Source of the DNA: Bacteroidales bacterium | Lineage (GTDB): Bacteria; Bacteroidota; Bacteroidia; Bacteroidales; Tenuifilaceae | Length of the DNA: 64,000 nucleotides | Direction of reading: 5' to 3' | Assembly (NCBI GenBank): GCA_013141385.1 | Contig: JABFRB010000020.1 | Coordinates: 1 to 64,000 of the forward strand | Part shown: piece by piece, positions 19,503 through 28,388 of the stretch | Layout of the letters: the number at the start of each line of letters is the position of its first letter | How positions within the stretch are numbered: position 1 is the first letter of the stretch | Notes under the pieces: generated by a model | The model's input: only the letters and a program-made list of their open reading frames with translations | Database searches by the model: none | What the model was told of the DNA's origin: nothing | Program-made: the position numbers and the translations under genes

Positions 19503-20267
19503 ATGTCTCAGTTCTCTTACGATGGTACTTTCCCCGGTTTGCTTAGCATAATTTTTCAAGCATATAACCAAAAGATTTGGCCTGATGCAATTATTCGACC
19601 GGGTCAATCGGGTATCCTATTTGGAGAAACAATCTCTGTCGAAACCAACGAGGTTAACGCCACAAGGGTTTGGGAGGGCATCAAGAGGGTAGGAGGTACG
19701 TTAACCTGCGAGCAGCTCTTCCATGCTTTTCTATCAATGGATGATTTGGTTGAAATAACAATTGCCAACTACACTCGGGAACTCTTTACCGCAAAAGCGA
19801 ATATTGCTACCAATTTTGCCCTCGATTGTGTCTTAAGGGTTAGCCAGTTGGAGAAAAAGGTTCTTCGTGAGGCACAACATACGGTGATGTTTATCCGATT
19901 TGAGCAAGCTGCCGATGGTACATGGTTTGCACCAATATCACCTAAATACGATGTACTTCCTTTAATTACAGGTCATTTCCGATTAAGATTTGCCGATCAA
20001 CCCTGGCTAATTTATGACACTAGAAGAGATTATGGTTTTTTCTTCGACACTATTAAACTAGAGCAAATTACAATTGATAATCCAGCATTTAGTATTGTAT
20101 CAGGTCAGCTAAATAAAGAGGCCACCCATCCCAATGAGGATAAATGGCAAGAAATGTGGAAAACCTACTTCAAGCAGATTGCCATAAGGGAACGAACTAA
20201 CCTAAAATGCCAGCAGAACTTTATGCCCAAACGGTTTTGGAAATATCTTACTGAAAAGAAGTTGTAA
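19503..20267 (+). CDS. TIGR03915/DUF4130 family putative DNA repair protein
   Basis: A 254-residue protein resembling the DUF4130 family: FSYDGTFPGLLSIIFQAY at the start, TVMFIRFEQAADGTWFAPISP in the middle and YDTRRDYGFFFD near residue 165. In other genomes it is usually encoded beside a radical SAM protein, and the pair is proposed to act in DNA repair. No radical SAM gene is present here. The neighbour is instead nth, across the repeat array. The function is inferred from family association only. Confidence 0.8.
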   Translation: MSQFSYDGTFPGLLSIIFQAYNQKIWPDAIIRPGQSGILFGETISVETNEVNATRVWEGIKRVGGTLTCEQLFHAFLSMDDLVEITIANYTRELFTAKANIATNFALDCVLRVSQLEKKVLREAQHTVMFIRFEQAADGTWFAPISPKYDVLPLITGHFRLRFADQPWLIYDTRRDYGFFFDTIKLEQITIDNPAFSIVSGQLNKEATHPNEDKWQEMWKTYFKQIAIRERTNLKCQQNFMPKRFWKYLTEKKL

Positions 20268-20337
20268 TGGGAGTGAACTAGAAGACAGAAGACAGAAGTC
20301 CCTAAGAGTTGACAGTTGAGAGAGGTTAGGTTGTTGG

Positions 20338-20386
20338 GTTATGGGGGTTGTTTAGCAGTGGGGCTGTTTTGCTGTGATGCTGTGGG
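20338..20386. repeat. CTGTG-type short repeats
   Basis: A degenerate tract built from GGGCTGTTTTGCTGTGATG units. The same units recur at 58660-58768. It follows a tract of GAAGACA repeats (20281-20298) after the DUF4130 stop. Confidence 0.6.
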
Positions 20387-20490
20387 AAAAGGCGATTGAG
20401 ATTGCAAAAAGATTTAAAAAAGATGGTATTCCAATAGAAATTATATCAAAAAATACTGGTTTAACAATAGAAGAAATAAATAAGCTATAA
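20377..20490 (+). pseudogene. C-terminal remnant of an Rpn-family nuclease/transposase-like protein
   Basis: Only about 37 codons remain, reading AIEIAKRFKKDGIPIEIISK then NTGLTIEEINKL and a stop. This is the usual C-terminal tail of Rpn family (PD-(D/E)XK recombination-promoting nuclease) proteins. The rest of the gene is absent: upstream sequence is CTGTG repeat. It is a broken mobile or selfish gene and probably not functional. Confidence 0.6.
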
Positions 20491-20803
20491 CAACACCCGC
20501 TGCATAAATACGTATCCACTAGCGCAGAATTTTTAAAATTATATCAGCATGAATTACAGAATATGGCATAGGAATGTTCTATAATTCTATAGCGATATAA
20601 CCCAATGATAATTTTTAAATAAAACTATATTTGTATAAGGATGACAAAAACCAGACCTATACACCCAAATTTGAATGTATAGATCTGGAAAGACTGGACA
20701 TATAAATTATGCGACCGTCAAAATATTTAGTGTATTTTGAACTCATTTAATAAATTAATTTAGTAATGCATATATAATTGATTAACTAAAACTTAGAAAT
20801 ATT
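20491..20803. other. intergenic region with promoter-like box and hairpin
   Basis: TATATTTG at 20626-20633 matches the -7 consensus. About 18 bases later an inverted repeat, CCAGACCTATACA (20651-20663) and TGTATAGATCTGG (20676-20688), pairs with one mismatch. A short structured transcript or a leader for the gene at 20804 is possible. Nothing else is seen. Confidence 0.35.
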
Positions 20804-21295
20804 ATGCCTGAAATACCAAAAGAATATCCCACAGAACTATCTGATGAGGAATTATTAAAATTAATTAGAGAATGTACAATACAGGCTACTGTAGTTGGTC
20901 GATCAAGTAGTTATGCTGCTAATCCACAATATTGGAAAGAAATGGCGGAATTGGGACAAAATGAAGTAAGTAATAGAACACAAAAAAATCTTTTGATTGA
21001 AATTGGAAACCTAAAAGAGGAAATAACTTTATTAAAAAGAGATAACAAAATTTCTGGACGGATTAATAGCATTTTATCTTTTTTGACTATAATTCTTGCT
21101 TTTATTACAATCTATATTGGATATCAAAGTTTAAATATTACTAAATCTGGAAAAGTCGATGGAGAAAGTAAACAAACTACTGAAATGAGGATTTTACAAG
21201 AGAATAATACTACATTACAGGCAATATATGAAGAGATTAAACAATTTGAAAAAGAGCATAAAGAAGAGGATTCTCTGAAATTATTAAAAAAATAA
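20804..21295 (+). CDS. unknown membrane protein with coiled coils
   Basis: Family not recognised. The 163 residues contain a soluble N-terminal part (about 1-85) with a coiled-coil-like stretch EIGNLKEEITLLKRDN. One membrane segment follows at about 92-110 (LSFLTIILAFITIYIGYQSL), then a charged C-terminal coiled coil ending EEDSLKLLKK. It is strongly AT-rich and sits in the accessory patch after the Rpn remnant. The next gene, 162 bp downstream, also combines a coiled coil and a single membrane segment. Confidence 0.6.
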   Translation: MPEIPKEYPTELSDEELLKLIRECTIQATVVGRSSSYAANPQYWKEMAELGQNEVSNRTQKNLLIEIGNLKEEITLLKRDNKISGRINSILSFLTIILAFITIYIGYQSLNITKSGKVDGESKQTTEMRILQENNTTLQAIYEEIKQFEKEHKEEDSLKLLKK

Positions 21296-21457
21296 CTGCA
21301 CATAACACACGCTAAATTCCATTTGGGCAGGGATATGGATACCAAAGTTTTTCGTACTTTAGTTTTCGCATTAACGAGGGGTAAAGAAACGTTTCAATCT
21401 CCCAAACACAAAAAATACGCAAAACGCTAAAAATAAGGTTAAAAAGATAGTACAACC

Positions 21458-21922
21458 ATGACAGACAATCAATTAAAATTCGCTGACGACAGCATTAAAG
21501 AACTGCATAACTCATATCCAAATTATTGTTTCTTGAATCATATTAAGACAGATTTAGAATATAAAGAGAAAAAGAGGATAATAGGTATTCTTGAATCTGA
21601 CGGTTGGATTCGCAACGAGGATAATGTATCGTATCTGCGAGAGGAAAAACTTTCAATTTTAGACAAGCACAAGACATATTCAGCATATTACAAACACATA
21701 CTTGAAGAAGAGGACTTTAATAAACAAAAAAGTCAACTAGAAGCAGATGTTTTGGATTTAGAAAAGGACAAATTAAATTACACTAAAACAATAAGAGAAC
21801 AAGAATCAACCATTCGCAATCTTGAGATAAAACTAAAGCGTATAGAGTTGTTTAAACAATATTGGTGGTTGCTTGGAGGCATTTTAGGAGCTGGTATAAC
21901 CATAGGAACCTTATTGGGTTAA
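21458..21922 (+). CDS. unknown coiled-coil protein with C-terminal membrane anchor
   Basis: Family not recognised. Of 154 residues, the first 65 look like a small winged-helix-type domain (KKRIIGILESDGWIRNED). Then comes a long coiled coil (about 85-130, SQLEADVLDLEKDKLNYTKT) and a C-terminal membrane segment (WWLLGGILGAGITIGTLLG) ending at the stop. Tail-anchored topology is inferred. It may form a pair with the gene at 20804. A terminator-like hairpin lies at 22052. Confidence 0.6.
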   Translation: MTDNQLKFADDSIKELHNSYPNYCFLNHIKTDLEYKEKKRIIGILESDGWIRNEDNVSYLREEKLSILDKHKTYSAYYKHILEEEDFNKQKSQLEADVLDLEKDKLNYTKTIREQESTIRNLEIKLKRIELFKQYWWLLGGILGAGITIGTLLG

Positions 21923-21935
21923 GTTGTCTCCCCAG

Positions 21936-22392
21936 CTGGGCGAAGATTAGCGAAGCGTATCTTCGTCCTAACAAAACAGCGGTCTCCTGACCGCACCAAT
22001 TCAAAACAACAAAAAAACCACCTTTGCAGAATTCATTATACCAATAATATTCAACCACTTCGTGGTTGTTTTTTCTCTCATACCACACCCCGCATTGCAT
22101 ACGGGGCTATTCACCTTCAATCCCTTTGGGATTAAAAATAAAGAGTTCTAACCTCAGTCAAATCGGATATATAAAAAGCAAACATTGTTTATTCATTGCC
22201 CCGTCCTTCAGGACGGGGATCAAAAGCAGCAAGCAAAGTTAGGGCTTCAGCCCTTTTCCCGTTAAACTGAGGAATGTCCTCTCAATCATCCATAAAACAT
22301 AGCATCCCCATTCCCATGCCGTTCCTTTCTTCCACACCCCTCTTTACCGGCCTAAACCGGAAGAGAGGGGTAGGGGTGAGTCAGTTTAAAAC
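21936..22392. repeat. cluster of unrelated short hairpin repeats
   Basis: The 556-bp interval before the S9 peptidase holds a series of small palindromes and no gene: GCGAAGAT/ATCTTCGT (near 21940), GCGGTC/GACCGC (near 21980), CAACCAC/GTGGTTG (22052-22068), CCCCG/CGGGG near 22090, ATCCC/GGGAT near 22120, CCCCGTCC/GGACGGGG near 22200, AGGGCT/AGCCCT near 22240 and CCGG/CCGG near 22350. They look like decayed copies of REP-type hairpin elements. Confidence 0.65.
22052..22076 (+). terminator. candidate terminator after the accessory genes
   Basis: CAACCAC (22052-22058), loop TTC, GTGGTTG (22062-22068), then a run of six T. It lies 130 bp beyond the stop of the gene ending at 21922. Confidence 0.6.
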
Positions 22393-22478
22393 CAAAACAC
22401 TAACTTTAAACCCTATCTAATAAGGAAAGTCTAAAGTTTTTCAATTGATCTTTTACACATTGAGTAAACCTTAGCTAA

Positions 22479-25280
22479 ATGAAGAACATTCTTATCACTT
22501 TTCTTGTAGCAATTACCTGGATTACAAGCTACGCCCAAACCAATAAGATTCCATTGTCACATGATGTTTATGATAACTGGAACGATTTGATGAATCCCTT
22601 AATTTCTGCAAATGGGAGATGGGTTTCTTATGAAATCAACCCACAGGATGGTAACGGTAATCTATGGCTAGTGGATTCTCAAAGCGATTTTAGGATTAGT
22701 TTTTCAAGAGGGAATAAAGCCACTCTTTCTCCATTGAATGATTTTATTGCTTATCGGGTTAAACCTGAGAAGGCTGTTGTTCGAAAAGCAAAGCTGGCTA
22801 AAAAGAAAAAGGAAAATATGCCCAAAGATTCCCTTAAAGTATATGTGTTCGAGAGTAAAAAGACATATTCTTTTCCTAAACTAAAATCTTATAAGATTGG
22901 AGAAATAGGTGGGAATTGGATTGGTATATTAACCGAGATGAAAAAGAATGATAAGCAACCTGCTGATTCTTCTGAAATAGAGAGATCGGAAACTAAGAAA
23001 AAAAACCGCAAAATTAGCGAAGAGGAAAGGCCAGGATTATTAACACTCCTCAACCCTTTAAAAGATATTAGTAAAGAATTTAGCGGAGTCCTTGATTATT
23101 CAATATCAAGAAATGGTTCTTTGATTGCATTTAATACTAAAACGGATGATACGTTGAGCATAGTTAGCGTTCAGATATTTGATGAAATCAAAAATGAATC
23201 ATTTAAGATATTTGAGCAAAAAGGGGATATCAAAAACCTTGCTATTGACGAAGCAGGCACACAACTTGCTTTCCAATTTTCTGCTGATACAGGAAAGGTT
23301 AAGAATTACGATCTATTCTATTGGCCTTCGAAGGATAGAAAAGCAGAGATGCTTATTTCGACTCAAACCCCTGGTATGCCTCTTGGTTGGGTAGTTAGTC
23401 AGCATATAGCACCTTACTTTTCTCGATCAGGAAATCGCTTGATACTATCAACTTTACCTAAGCAGCTAGTTGAGCCCAAAGATACAATAACCGATGACGA
23501 GAAGGTTGTTATGGATTTATGGAGTTGGACCGATACGCTACTTCAAACCCAGCAAAAATTTAATCTTAAAGATGAGTTGAAGCGTTCATATCTTGCCTAT
23601 TTCAACTTAAAGGATAAAAAACTCTATCAACTTGCCGATAAGCAGATTCCCGAAGTACGACTCGAAACAAAAATTGATGCTCCACTTGCAATTGGTTCAA
23701 CAGATTTGCCTTACAGGTATGCGATGACCTATGAATCACCAATCAATTCCGATTATTATCTAATTGATTTAAAAACAGGAGCGAAGAAACTCGCGCTAAA
23801 GGGAAATCCTTTTAGGGTATCGCTTTCACCATCGGGAAACTATTTGGCATACTATCAACCATCGGATAATGCATGGTATATGTACATCGTTAAGGAGAAT
23901 CGTTCAATTTGCCTAACGGCAGGTACGAATGTAAACTTTTTTGAGGAAGATAATGATACCCCAAGTATACCTAAACCTTACGGATTTGCTGGGTGGGTAG
24001 AAGGCGATAAGTTTTTTGTAGTTTACGATGAGTTCGATCTTTGGGGATTAGATCCAACGGGGAAGAACAAGCCAATTAACCTTACAGGTTGGAAAGGTCG
24101 TGCATCAAAGATGGTTTTACGTTATAAAAAAACTGATTCCGAATCTTTATATATTAAAGCAAATGCTGATGAGCTGATATCTATGTTCAATCAGATCAAC
24201 AAGCAGAGCGGTTATTACAGTATAAACTTCGGTGGCACAGGTAGTATTAATAGATTGATTAGCGGTGATTATAGATACTCTAACCTAAAAAAATCTCGTA
24301 ACTCGGATAGGCTAATTTGGCAAAAAGAATCATATAAGGAGTATAGGGACTTGTGGACAAGCGATGTAGCCTTCTCCGATTCAAAACAGCTCTCAATAGC
24401 AAATCCTCAGATGAGCAAGTACCAATGGGGATCAATTGAACTAGTAAAATGGGTTGATTTTAATCGCGATAGCGTGGAAGGGTTACTTTATAAGCCCGAT
24501 AATTTTGATCCTAGTAAGAAATACCCAATGATGGTTTATTTCTACGAGACGGAATCGGAAAATTTAAACGTTCACTACGAACCAAAACCGGGTCGTTCGG
24601 TTATTTGCCCAACGCTTTATGCTAGCGATGGGTACTTAGTATTTATGCCAGATATAAAATATAGGATAGGATCTCCGGGACGTAGTGCTTATGATGCAAT
24701 TATAAGCGGCACCATGGCAATGGTTAATAGAGGCTTTGTGGATAAGGATAGGATTGGCGTTCAAGGTCAGAGCTGGGGAGGATACCAAATTGCTTACCTA
24801 GTAACTCAGACCGATTTGTTTAAGGCGGCTTCGGCTGGTGCGCCAGTATCAAATATGACAAGTGCTTATGGTGGCATTCGATGGGAATCTGGAATGGCTC
24901 GTATGTTCCAGTATGAGCATGAGCAAAGTAGGATAGGAGGGACGCTTTGGGAGAAGCCCTTAAACTACATTGAGAACTCACCCCTTTTCTACGCTCCAAG
25001 GGTAAATACACCCCTACTTATCCGCCATGATGATGCCGATGGTGCAGTTCCTTGGTATCAGGGAATTGAATACTTCCTTGCATTGCGTAGACTTGGAAAA
25101 CCAGTATGGATGGTCAATTATAATGATGAACCTCATAACCTTGTGCGTCGCGCCAATAGAATTGATTGGACAATTAGAATGAAACAGTTTTTCGATTATT
25201 ATCTAAAAGATGCACCTCAGCCCGAATGGTTGAAACAGGGTATTCCAGCAATAAAGAAGGGAAAGACATTGGGGTATTAA
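22479..25280 (+). CDS. S9 family peptidase (prolyl oligopeptidase type)
   Basis: A 933-residue exported serine peptidase with a signal peptide (residues 1-19, ending SYAQ). A long beta-propeller-like region is followed by an alpha/beta-hydrolase domain from about residue 680. The nucleophile motif is GQSWGGYQIAYL, the acid lies in RHDDADGAVPWYQG and the histidine in NDEPHNL. The propeller has an Lys/Glu-rich insertion around residues 105-185, larger than in typical family members. It probably degrades peptides in the periplasm. No partner genes are adjacent. Confidence 0.9.
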   Translation: MKNILITFLVAITWITSYAQTNKIPLSHDVYDNWNDLMNPLISANGRWVSYEINPQDGNGNLWLVDSQSDFRISFSRGNKATLSPLNDFIAYRVKPEKAVVRKAKLAKKKKENMPKDSLKVYVFESKKTYSFPKLKSYKIGEIGGNWIGILTEMKKNDKQPADSSEIERSETKKKNRKISEEERPGLLTLLNPLKDISKEFSGVLDYSISRNGSLIAFNTKTDDTLSIVSVQIFDEIKNESFKIFEQKGDIKNLAIDEAGTQLAFQFSADTGKVKNYDLFYWPSKDRKAEMLISTQTPGMPLGWVVSQHIAPYFSRSGNRLILSTLPKQLVEPKDTITDDEKVVMDLWSWTDTLLQTQQKFNLKDELKRSYLAYFNLKDKKLYQLADKQIPEVRLETKIDAPLAIGSTDLPYRYAMTYESPINSDYYLIDLKTGAKKLALKGNPFRVSLSPSGNYLAYYQPSDNAWYMYIVKENRSICLTAGTNVNFFEEDNDTPSIPKPYGFAGWVEGDKFFVVYDEFDLWGLDPTGKNKPINLTGWKGRASKMVLRYKKTDSESLYIKANADELISMFNQINKQSGYYSINFGGTGSINRLISGDYRYSNLKKSRNSDRLIWQKESYKEYRDLWTSDVAFSDSKQLSIANPQMSKYQWGSIELVKWVDFNRDSVEGLLYKPDNFDPSKKYPMMVYFYETESENLNVHYEPKPGRSVICPTLYASDGYLVFMPDIKYRIGSPGRSAYDAIISGTMAMVNRGFVDKDRIGVQGQSWGGYQIAYLVTQTDLFKAASAGAPVSNMTSAYGGIRWESGMARMFQYEHEQSRIGGTLWEKPLNYIENSPLFYAPRVNTPLLIRHDDADGAVPWYQGIEYFLALRRLGKPVWMVNYNDEPHNLVRRANRIDWTIRMKQFFDYYLKDAPQPEWLKQGIPAIKKGKTLGY

Positions 25281-25370
25281 TCTGATAAAATACATAAAAC
25301 GGAGATAGATCTAATTGCCAGATTAGAACTTTCTTAGTTTTTACTAAATAATGTCAGTTCCATGTAAGGT

Positions 25371-25439
25371 GTCACCCTGAGCGAAGCGAAGGATCTATAA
25401 GTTTATAAAATAGATACTTCACTCCGTTCAGCATGACAA
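25371..25439. repeat. REP-like inverted repeat, copy 2
   Basis: TGTCACCCTGAGCGAAGCGA at one end and ACTCCGTTCAGCATGACA at the other form an imperfect inverted repeat around an AT-rich loop. It is the same family as 15654-15720. Confidence 0.8.
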
Positions 25440-25505
25440 GAAACAGTATGTTCTGGAAATTTCAATCCTTTTCCTTAATGATGATGAGTTGTAATATGAA
25501 ACCTT

Positions 25506-25598
25506 TGTCATCCTGAGCGAAGCGAAGGATCTAATGGTCGTTAAAACAGATGGTTGCTTTCAGCGAATCCTTCGGATTTCACTTCGTTCAGCATGACA
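25506..25598. repeat. REP-like inverted repeat, copy 3
   Basis: TTGTCATCCTGAGCGAAGCG at the left end and ACTTCGTTCAGCATGACAA at the right end. The loop is longer than in copy 2 and holds an extra AATCCTTCGGATT-type inner palindrome. Confidence 0.8.
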
Positions 25599-25645
25599 AA
25601 GCAATAATCTAACACTATGCTTAGGATCGGCATGTTATACTTATG

Positions 25646-26845
25646 TTAGATAAAATGAGTATTAGAACTTCGTTTTATGGTTTGTTTCTCTGTATTTATT
25701 TCATCCGAATAAACCACACCTGTAATCTCCCTCATATTATACCTTGAACTCATCACCTCACCATACGCACCGCTCGATAGAATTGCAAGCAAATCTCCCC
25801 GTTGAACCTGAGGTAACTCGATACTCTTTGCAAAGCAATCAGCCGATTCGCACACAGGGCCTACAACATCATATTTAGATATTTCACCTTTTGATGTGAG
25901 GTTGATTATCTTATGACTCGCATCGTAAAGAGCAGGTCTAATTAAATCATTCATACCAGCATCAACTATAGCAAATTGATGTGTTGATGTACCTTTAATA
26001 AAGGTGACTTTTGTAACAAGGCTACCGCATTGCCCAACAACGGATCTTCCTAGTTCAAAATGGACATTCCTCTCTGGAATATTATTGAGATTATCTTTAA
26101 AGGTTGATAAATAGCCCTTAAAATCAGGAATGGTATTGCTTTGGGGATTTGTATAATCGATTCCTAGCCCACCTCCAAGATTAATGTATGAAAACTTACT
26201 ATCAGGGAAAAGTTCTGCCTCTAGCTGATTAGCCTTTAACGATAGTTCTTTAAAGACTTCGAGATTAGTAATCTGTGAGCCAATGTGAAAATGAAGTCCA
26301 ATCAGCGAAATATTCTCAAGATCAGGCAAAATTCTTTTGACTTCATATACCTCCTCAGTCGAAAGGCCAAACTTATTTTCAGTTAATCCTGTAGTGATGT
26401 GGGCATGTGTATTCGCTTTAACATCAGGGTTAAGCCTTAACGCAACTTTTGCAATGACGGAACGTTGTTTTGCAAGCTGGTTTATAACCTCAAGCTCTTG
26501 AACCGATTCGCAATGAAAGCAAAAGATATTTTTATCCAACGAAAACTCTATCTCCGTGTTTGTTTTACCAACTCCAGCAAAAACAATTTTTTGAGGATTA
26601 AAGCCACACTCAATAGCCAGTTTAACCTCATTCCCGCTTACACAATCCGCTCCAAAACCAAGCGAGGCAATCTCACTTAATATTCTATGATTTGCATTAG
26701 CCTTAATGGCATAGTGAACCGTAAAACCTAAACTATTCGATTGTTCTTTTAATTCCTTAAGAGTATCTCTTAGTAAATTAATATCATAGAAATAAAAAGG
26801 GGTTGGAAATTGTTCCAGTGCCTCAATTTTCTTGTGGTTTAACAT
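25646..26845 (-). CDS. lysA: diaminopimelate decarboxylase
   Basis: Last step of lysine synthesis: decarboxylates meso-diaminopimelate using PLP. The 399 residues fit the fold III decarboxylase family. HYAIKANANHRIL holds the PLP lysine (about Lys49), GLHFHIGSQ the conserved histidine, and GGGLGIDY the phosphate-binding glycines. The C-terminal substrate motifs are VCESADCFA and GAYGEVMSSRYN. Its start overlaps the end of lysC by 7 bp, so the two form an operon under the lysC leader. Confidence 0.92.
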   Translation of the reverse strand: MLNHKKIEALEQFPTPFYFYDINLLRDTLKELKEQSNSLGFTVHYAIKANANHRILSEIASLGFGADCVSGNEVKLAIECGFNPQKIVFAGVGKTNTEIEFSLDKNIFCFHCESVQELEVINQLAKQRSVIAKVALRLNPDVKANTHAHITTGLTENKFGLSTEEVYEVKRILPDLENISLIGLHFHIGSQITNLEVFKELSLKANQLEAELFPDSKFSYINLGGGLGIDYTNPQSNTIPDFKGYLSTFKDNLNNIPERNVHFELGRSVVGQCGSLVTKVTFIKGTSTHQFAIVDAGMNDLIRPALYDASHKIINLTSKGEISKYDVVGPVCESADCFAKSIELPQVQRGDLLAILSSGAYGEVMSSRYNMREITGVVYSDEINTEKQTIKRSSNTHFI

Positions 26846-28176
26846 TCTGTTGTAGTTAATAATTTTTGATTTACAACCCTATTTATCGCCCTTAATGCGT
26901 TTATTTTGTGATTGCTACTTACTAGGATAGAGATATTATGGCTACTGCCACCGTACGAAATCATTCTAACAGGAATATCTTTCAAAGTACTGAAAACGGC
27001 TGCTGCAGAACCTGTCTTTTCCGCTACAAAGTCACCAACAATGCAAATGATAGTCTGGTTTTCATCTACTTCAACAGTTGAAAACTCCTTTAGTTTATTC
27101 AAAATCTGGGCTAGATTCTTTTTACTGTCAATAGTAAGAGAAACGGCAACCTCAGATGTTGTAATCATATCAACAGAGGTACTGAATTCATCAAAAACTT
27201 CAAACACCTTTTTAAGAAACCCATGAGCCATCAGCATTCGTGATGAACGAATTTTTATAGCAGTAATATCATCTTTTGCAGCAACAGCCTTTACTCCAGA
27301 TGGATTGTATGCCTTACTTATAACCGTACCTGCATCGTTAGGCTCAAGGGTATTCTTTAAAATCACAGGAATACCTTTGTTGCTACATGGATAAATAGTA
27401 GCTGGGTGTAAAATCTTTGCTCCAAAGTAGGCCAACTCTGCCGCCTCTTCAAATGATAATTCGCGGAGTGGGGTTGTTTCATCAACAAATCGTGGATCGT
27501 TATTGTGAATTCCATCAATATCTGTCCAAATTTGAACTTCCTTAGCGTTGAGAACATTGCCAATGATGGCTGCGGTATAATCGCTACCCCCACGACCAAG
27601 GTTATCAACTTCACCTAAAGCATTAATGCAAATGAACCCTTGGGTGATAAAAATCTTTGTTTCAATATAAGCCCCAAGAAGGCGTTGTAAGTTCTCATTG
27701 ATGTAAAAGAAATCGGGCTCATGTTTTACATCAACCCTCATAAAACTTAAAGCAGGGATGAATGCAGAATTTTTTCCCATTTCGGTGAGATACATTTGAA
27801 AAAGCCCAGTTGAAAGGAGCTCCCCCAAAGCAACAACCTCGTTGTAATTTTTAACGCTAAACTCTTTTGCTATTTTTTTTGATGCATTGTAAAACATATC
27901 TCTGATAAACTCTTCCCCACGTTTTATGTACATTCCTGTATGAAAAAGTTCACTACTTGTTATATAATACTTCTCTTCAAGATTTTTTAGTAGTTCAATT
28001 GCCTTTTCAGTTTTTCCTTTAGTTGCTTCATCAACAATTTCGATTAAGGAATTGGTTGTCCCTGACATAGCCGATAGAACAACAACAATTGGTTCGTTCG
28101 TTGGGATAATCTGAGCAAGATTTCTGATTCGCCTCGCATTTCCAACAGAAGTACCACCAAACTTTAAAACTTTCAT
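26839..28176 (-). CDS. lysC: aspartate kinase (monofunctional)
   Basis: First committed step of the aspartate pathway to lysine. The 445 residues begin with the canonical MKVLKFGGTSVGNA. They contain the catalytic-domain motifs ITQGFICINALGEVDNLGRGGSDYTAAIIG and WTDIDGIHNNDPR. Two C-terminal ACT-type regulatory regions run from about residue 300 (AIKIRSSRMLMAHGFL and CIVGDFVAEKTGSAAAVF). There is no homoserine dehydrogenase fusion. Upstream is a leader ORF and terminator hairpin, which together suggest control by lysine supply. Cotranscribed with lysA. Confidence 0.93.
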   Translation of the reverse strand: MKVLKFGGTSVGNARRIRNLAQIIPTNEPIVVVLSAMSGTTNSLIEIVDEATKGKTEKAIELLKNLEEKYYITSSELFHTGMYIKRGEEFIRDMFYNASKKIAKEFSVKNYNEVVALGELLSTGLFQMYLTEMGKNSAFIPALSFMRVDVKHEPDFFYINENLQRLLGAYIETKIFITQGFICINALGEVDNLGRGGSDYTAAIIGNVLNAKEVQIWTDIDGIHNNDPRFVDETTPLRELSFEEAAELAYFGAKILHPATIYPCSNKGIPVILKNTLEPNDAGTVISKAYNPSGVKAVAAKDDITAIKIRSSRMLMAHGFLKKVFEVFDEFSTSVDMITTSEVAVSLTIDSKKNLAQILNKLKEFSTVEVDENQTIICIVGDFVAEKTGSAAAVFSTLKDIPVRMISYGGSSHNISILVSSNHKINALRAINRVVNQKLLTTTEC

Positions 28177-28200
28177 TTTATTAAAGGTTAAGAGTTAAAC

Positions 28201-28230
28201 AAAAAAGGCCTGCAGAATTCTGCAGGCCTT
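28201..28230 (-). terminator. intrinsic terminator/attenuator upstream of lysC
   Basis: A perfect 26-bp palindrome (28205-28230; arms AAGGCCTGCAGAA and TTCTGCAGGCCTT) followed on the minus strand by a T-run at 28206-28201. It lies 25 bp before the lysC start and downstream of the leader ORF, so it would end transcription before lysC unless prevented from forming. Confidence 0.85.
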
Positions 28231-28262
28231 AACTTTTATATTAATGTTAAAAATTCTTCACA

Positions 28263-28388
28263 TCAATCCTTTTTTTTGGCCTGCACAGTATACGCATACT
28301 TTTTGCAAATAGACATGGTTTTTATCATCATGCTTTGCTTAAGCATAAAGTCCTGTTTTATTGTGCAAATAGCCAAACGATTGTTCAT
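28263..28388 (-). CDS. putative lysine-rich leader peptide of the lysC-lysA operon
   Basis: A 41-codon ORF on the minus strand (ATG at 28388-28386, TGA at 28265-28263), too short for usual gene calling. It has Lys at positions 11, 17, 23, 29, 30, 38, 39 and 40, ending CKKYAYTVQAKKKD. Several internal in-frame ATGs offer shorter versions. At 28285-28278 the message reads TGCAGGCC, complementary to GGCCTGCA in the 5' arm of the downstream terminator and identical to part of its 3' arm. The segment can therefore act as an antiterminator. Stalling at the Lys-Lys codons 29-30, about 20 nt upstream, would leave it free to pair. Confidence 0.6.
   Translation of the reverse strand: MNNRLAICTIKQDFMLKQSMMIKTMSICKKYAYTVQAKKKD

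Larger units (their letters stand above)
25281..25645. other. intergenic region between convergent genes
   Basis: It carries two REP-like elements (25371-25439 and 25506-25598, listed separately) and AT-rich filler. No gene seen. Confidence 0.6.

Noticed and set aside
21923-22478. tRNA or structured ncRNA in the hairpin field
   Set aside because: Each stem is short and isolated; no cloverleaf or conserved RNA pattern is visible.
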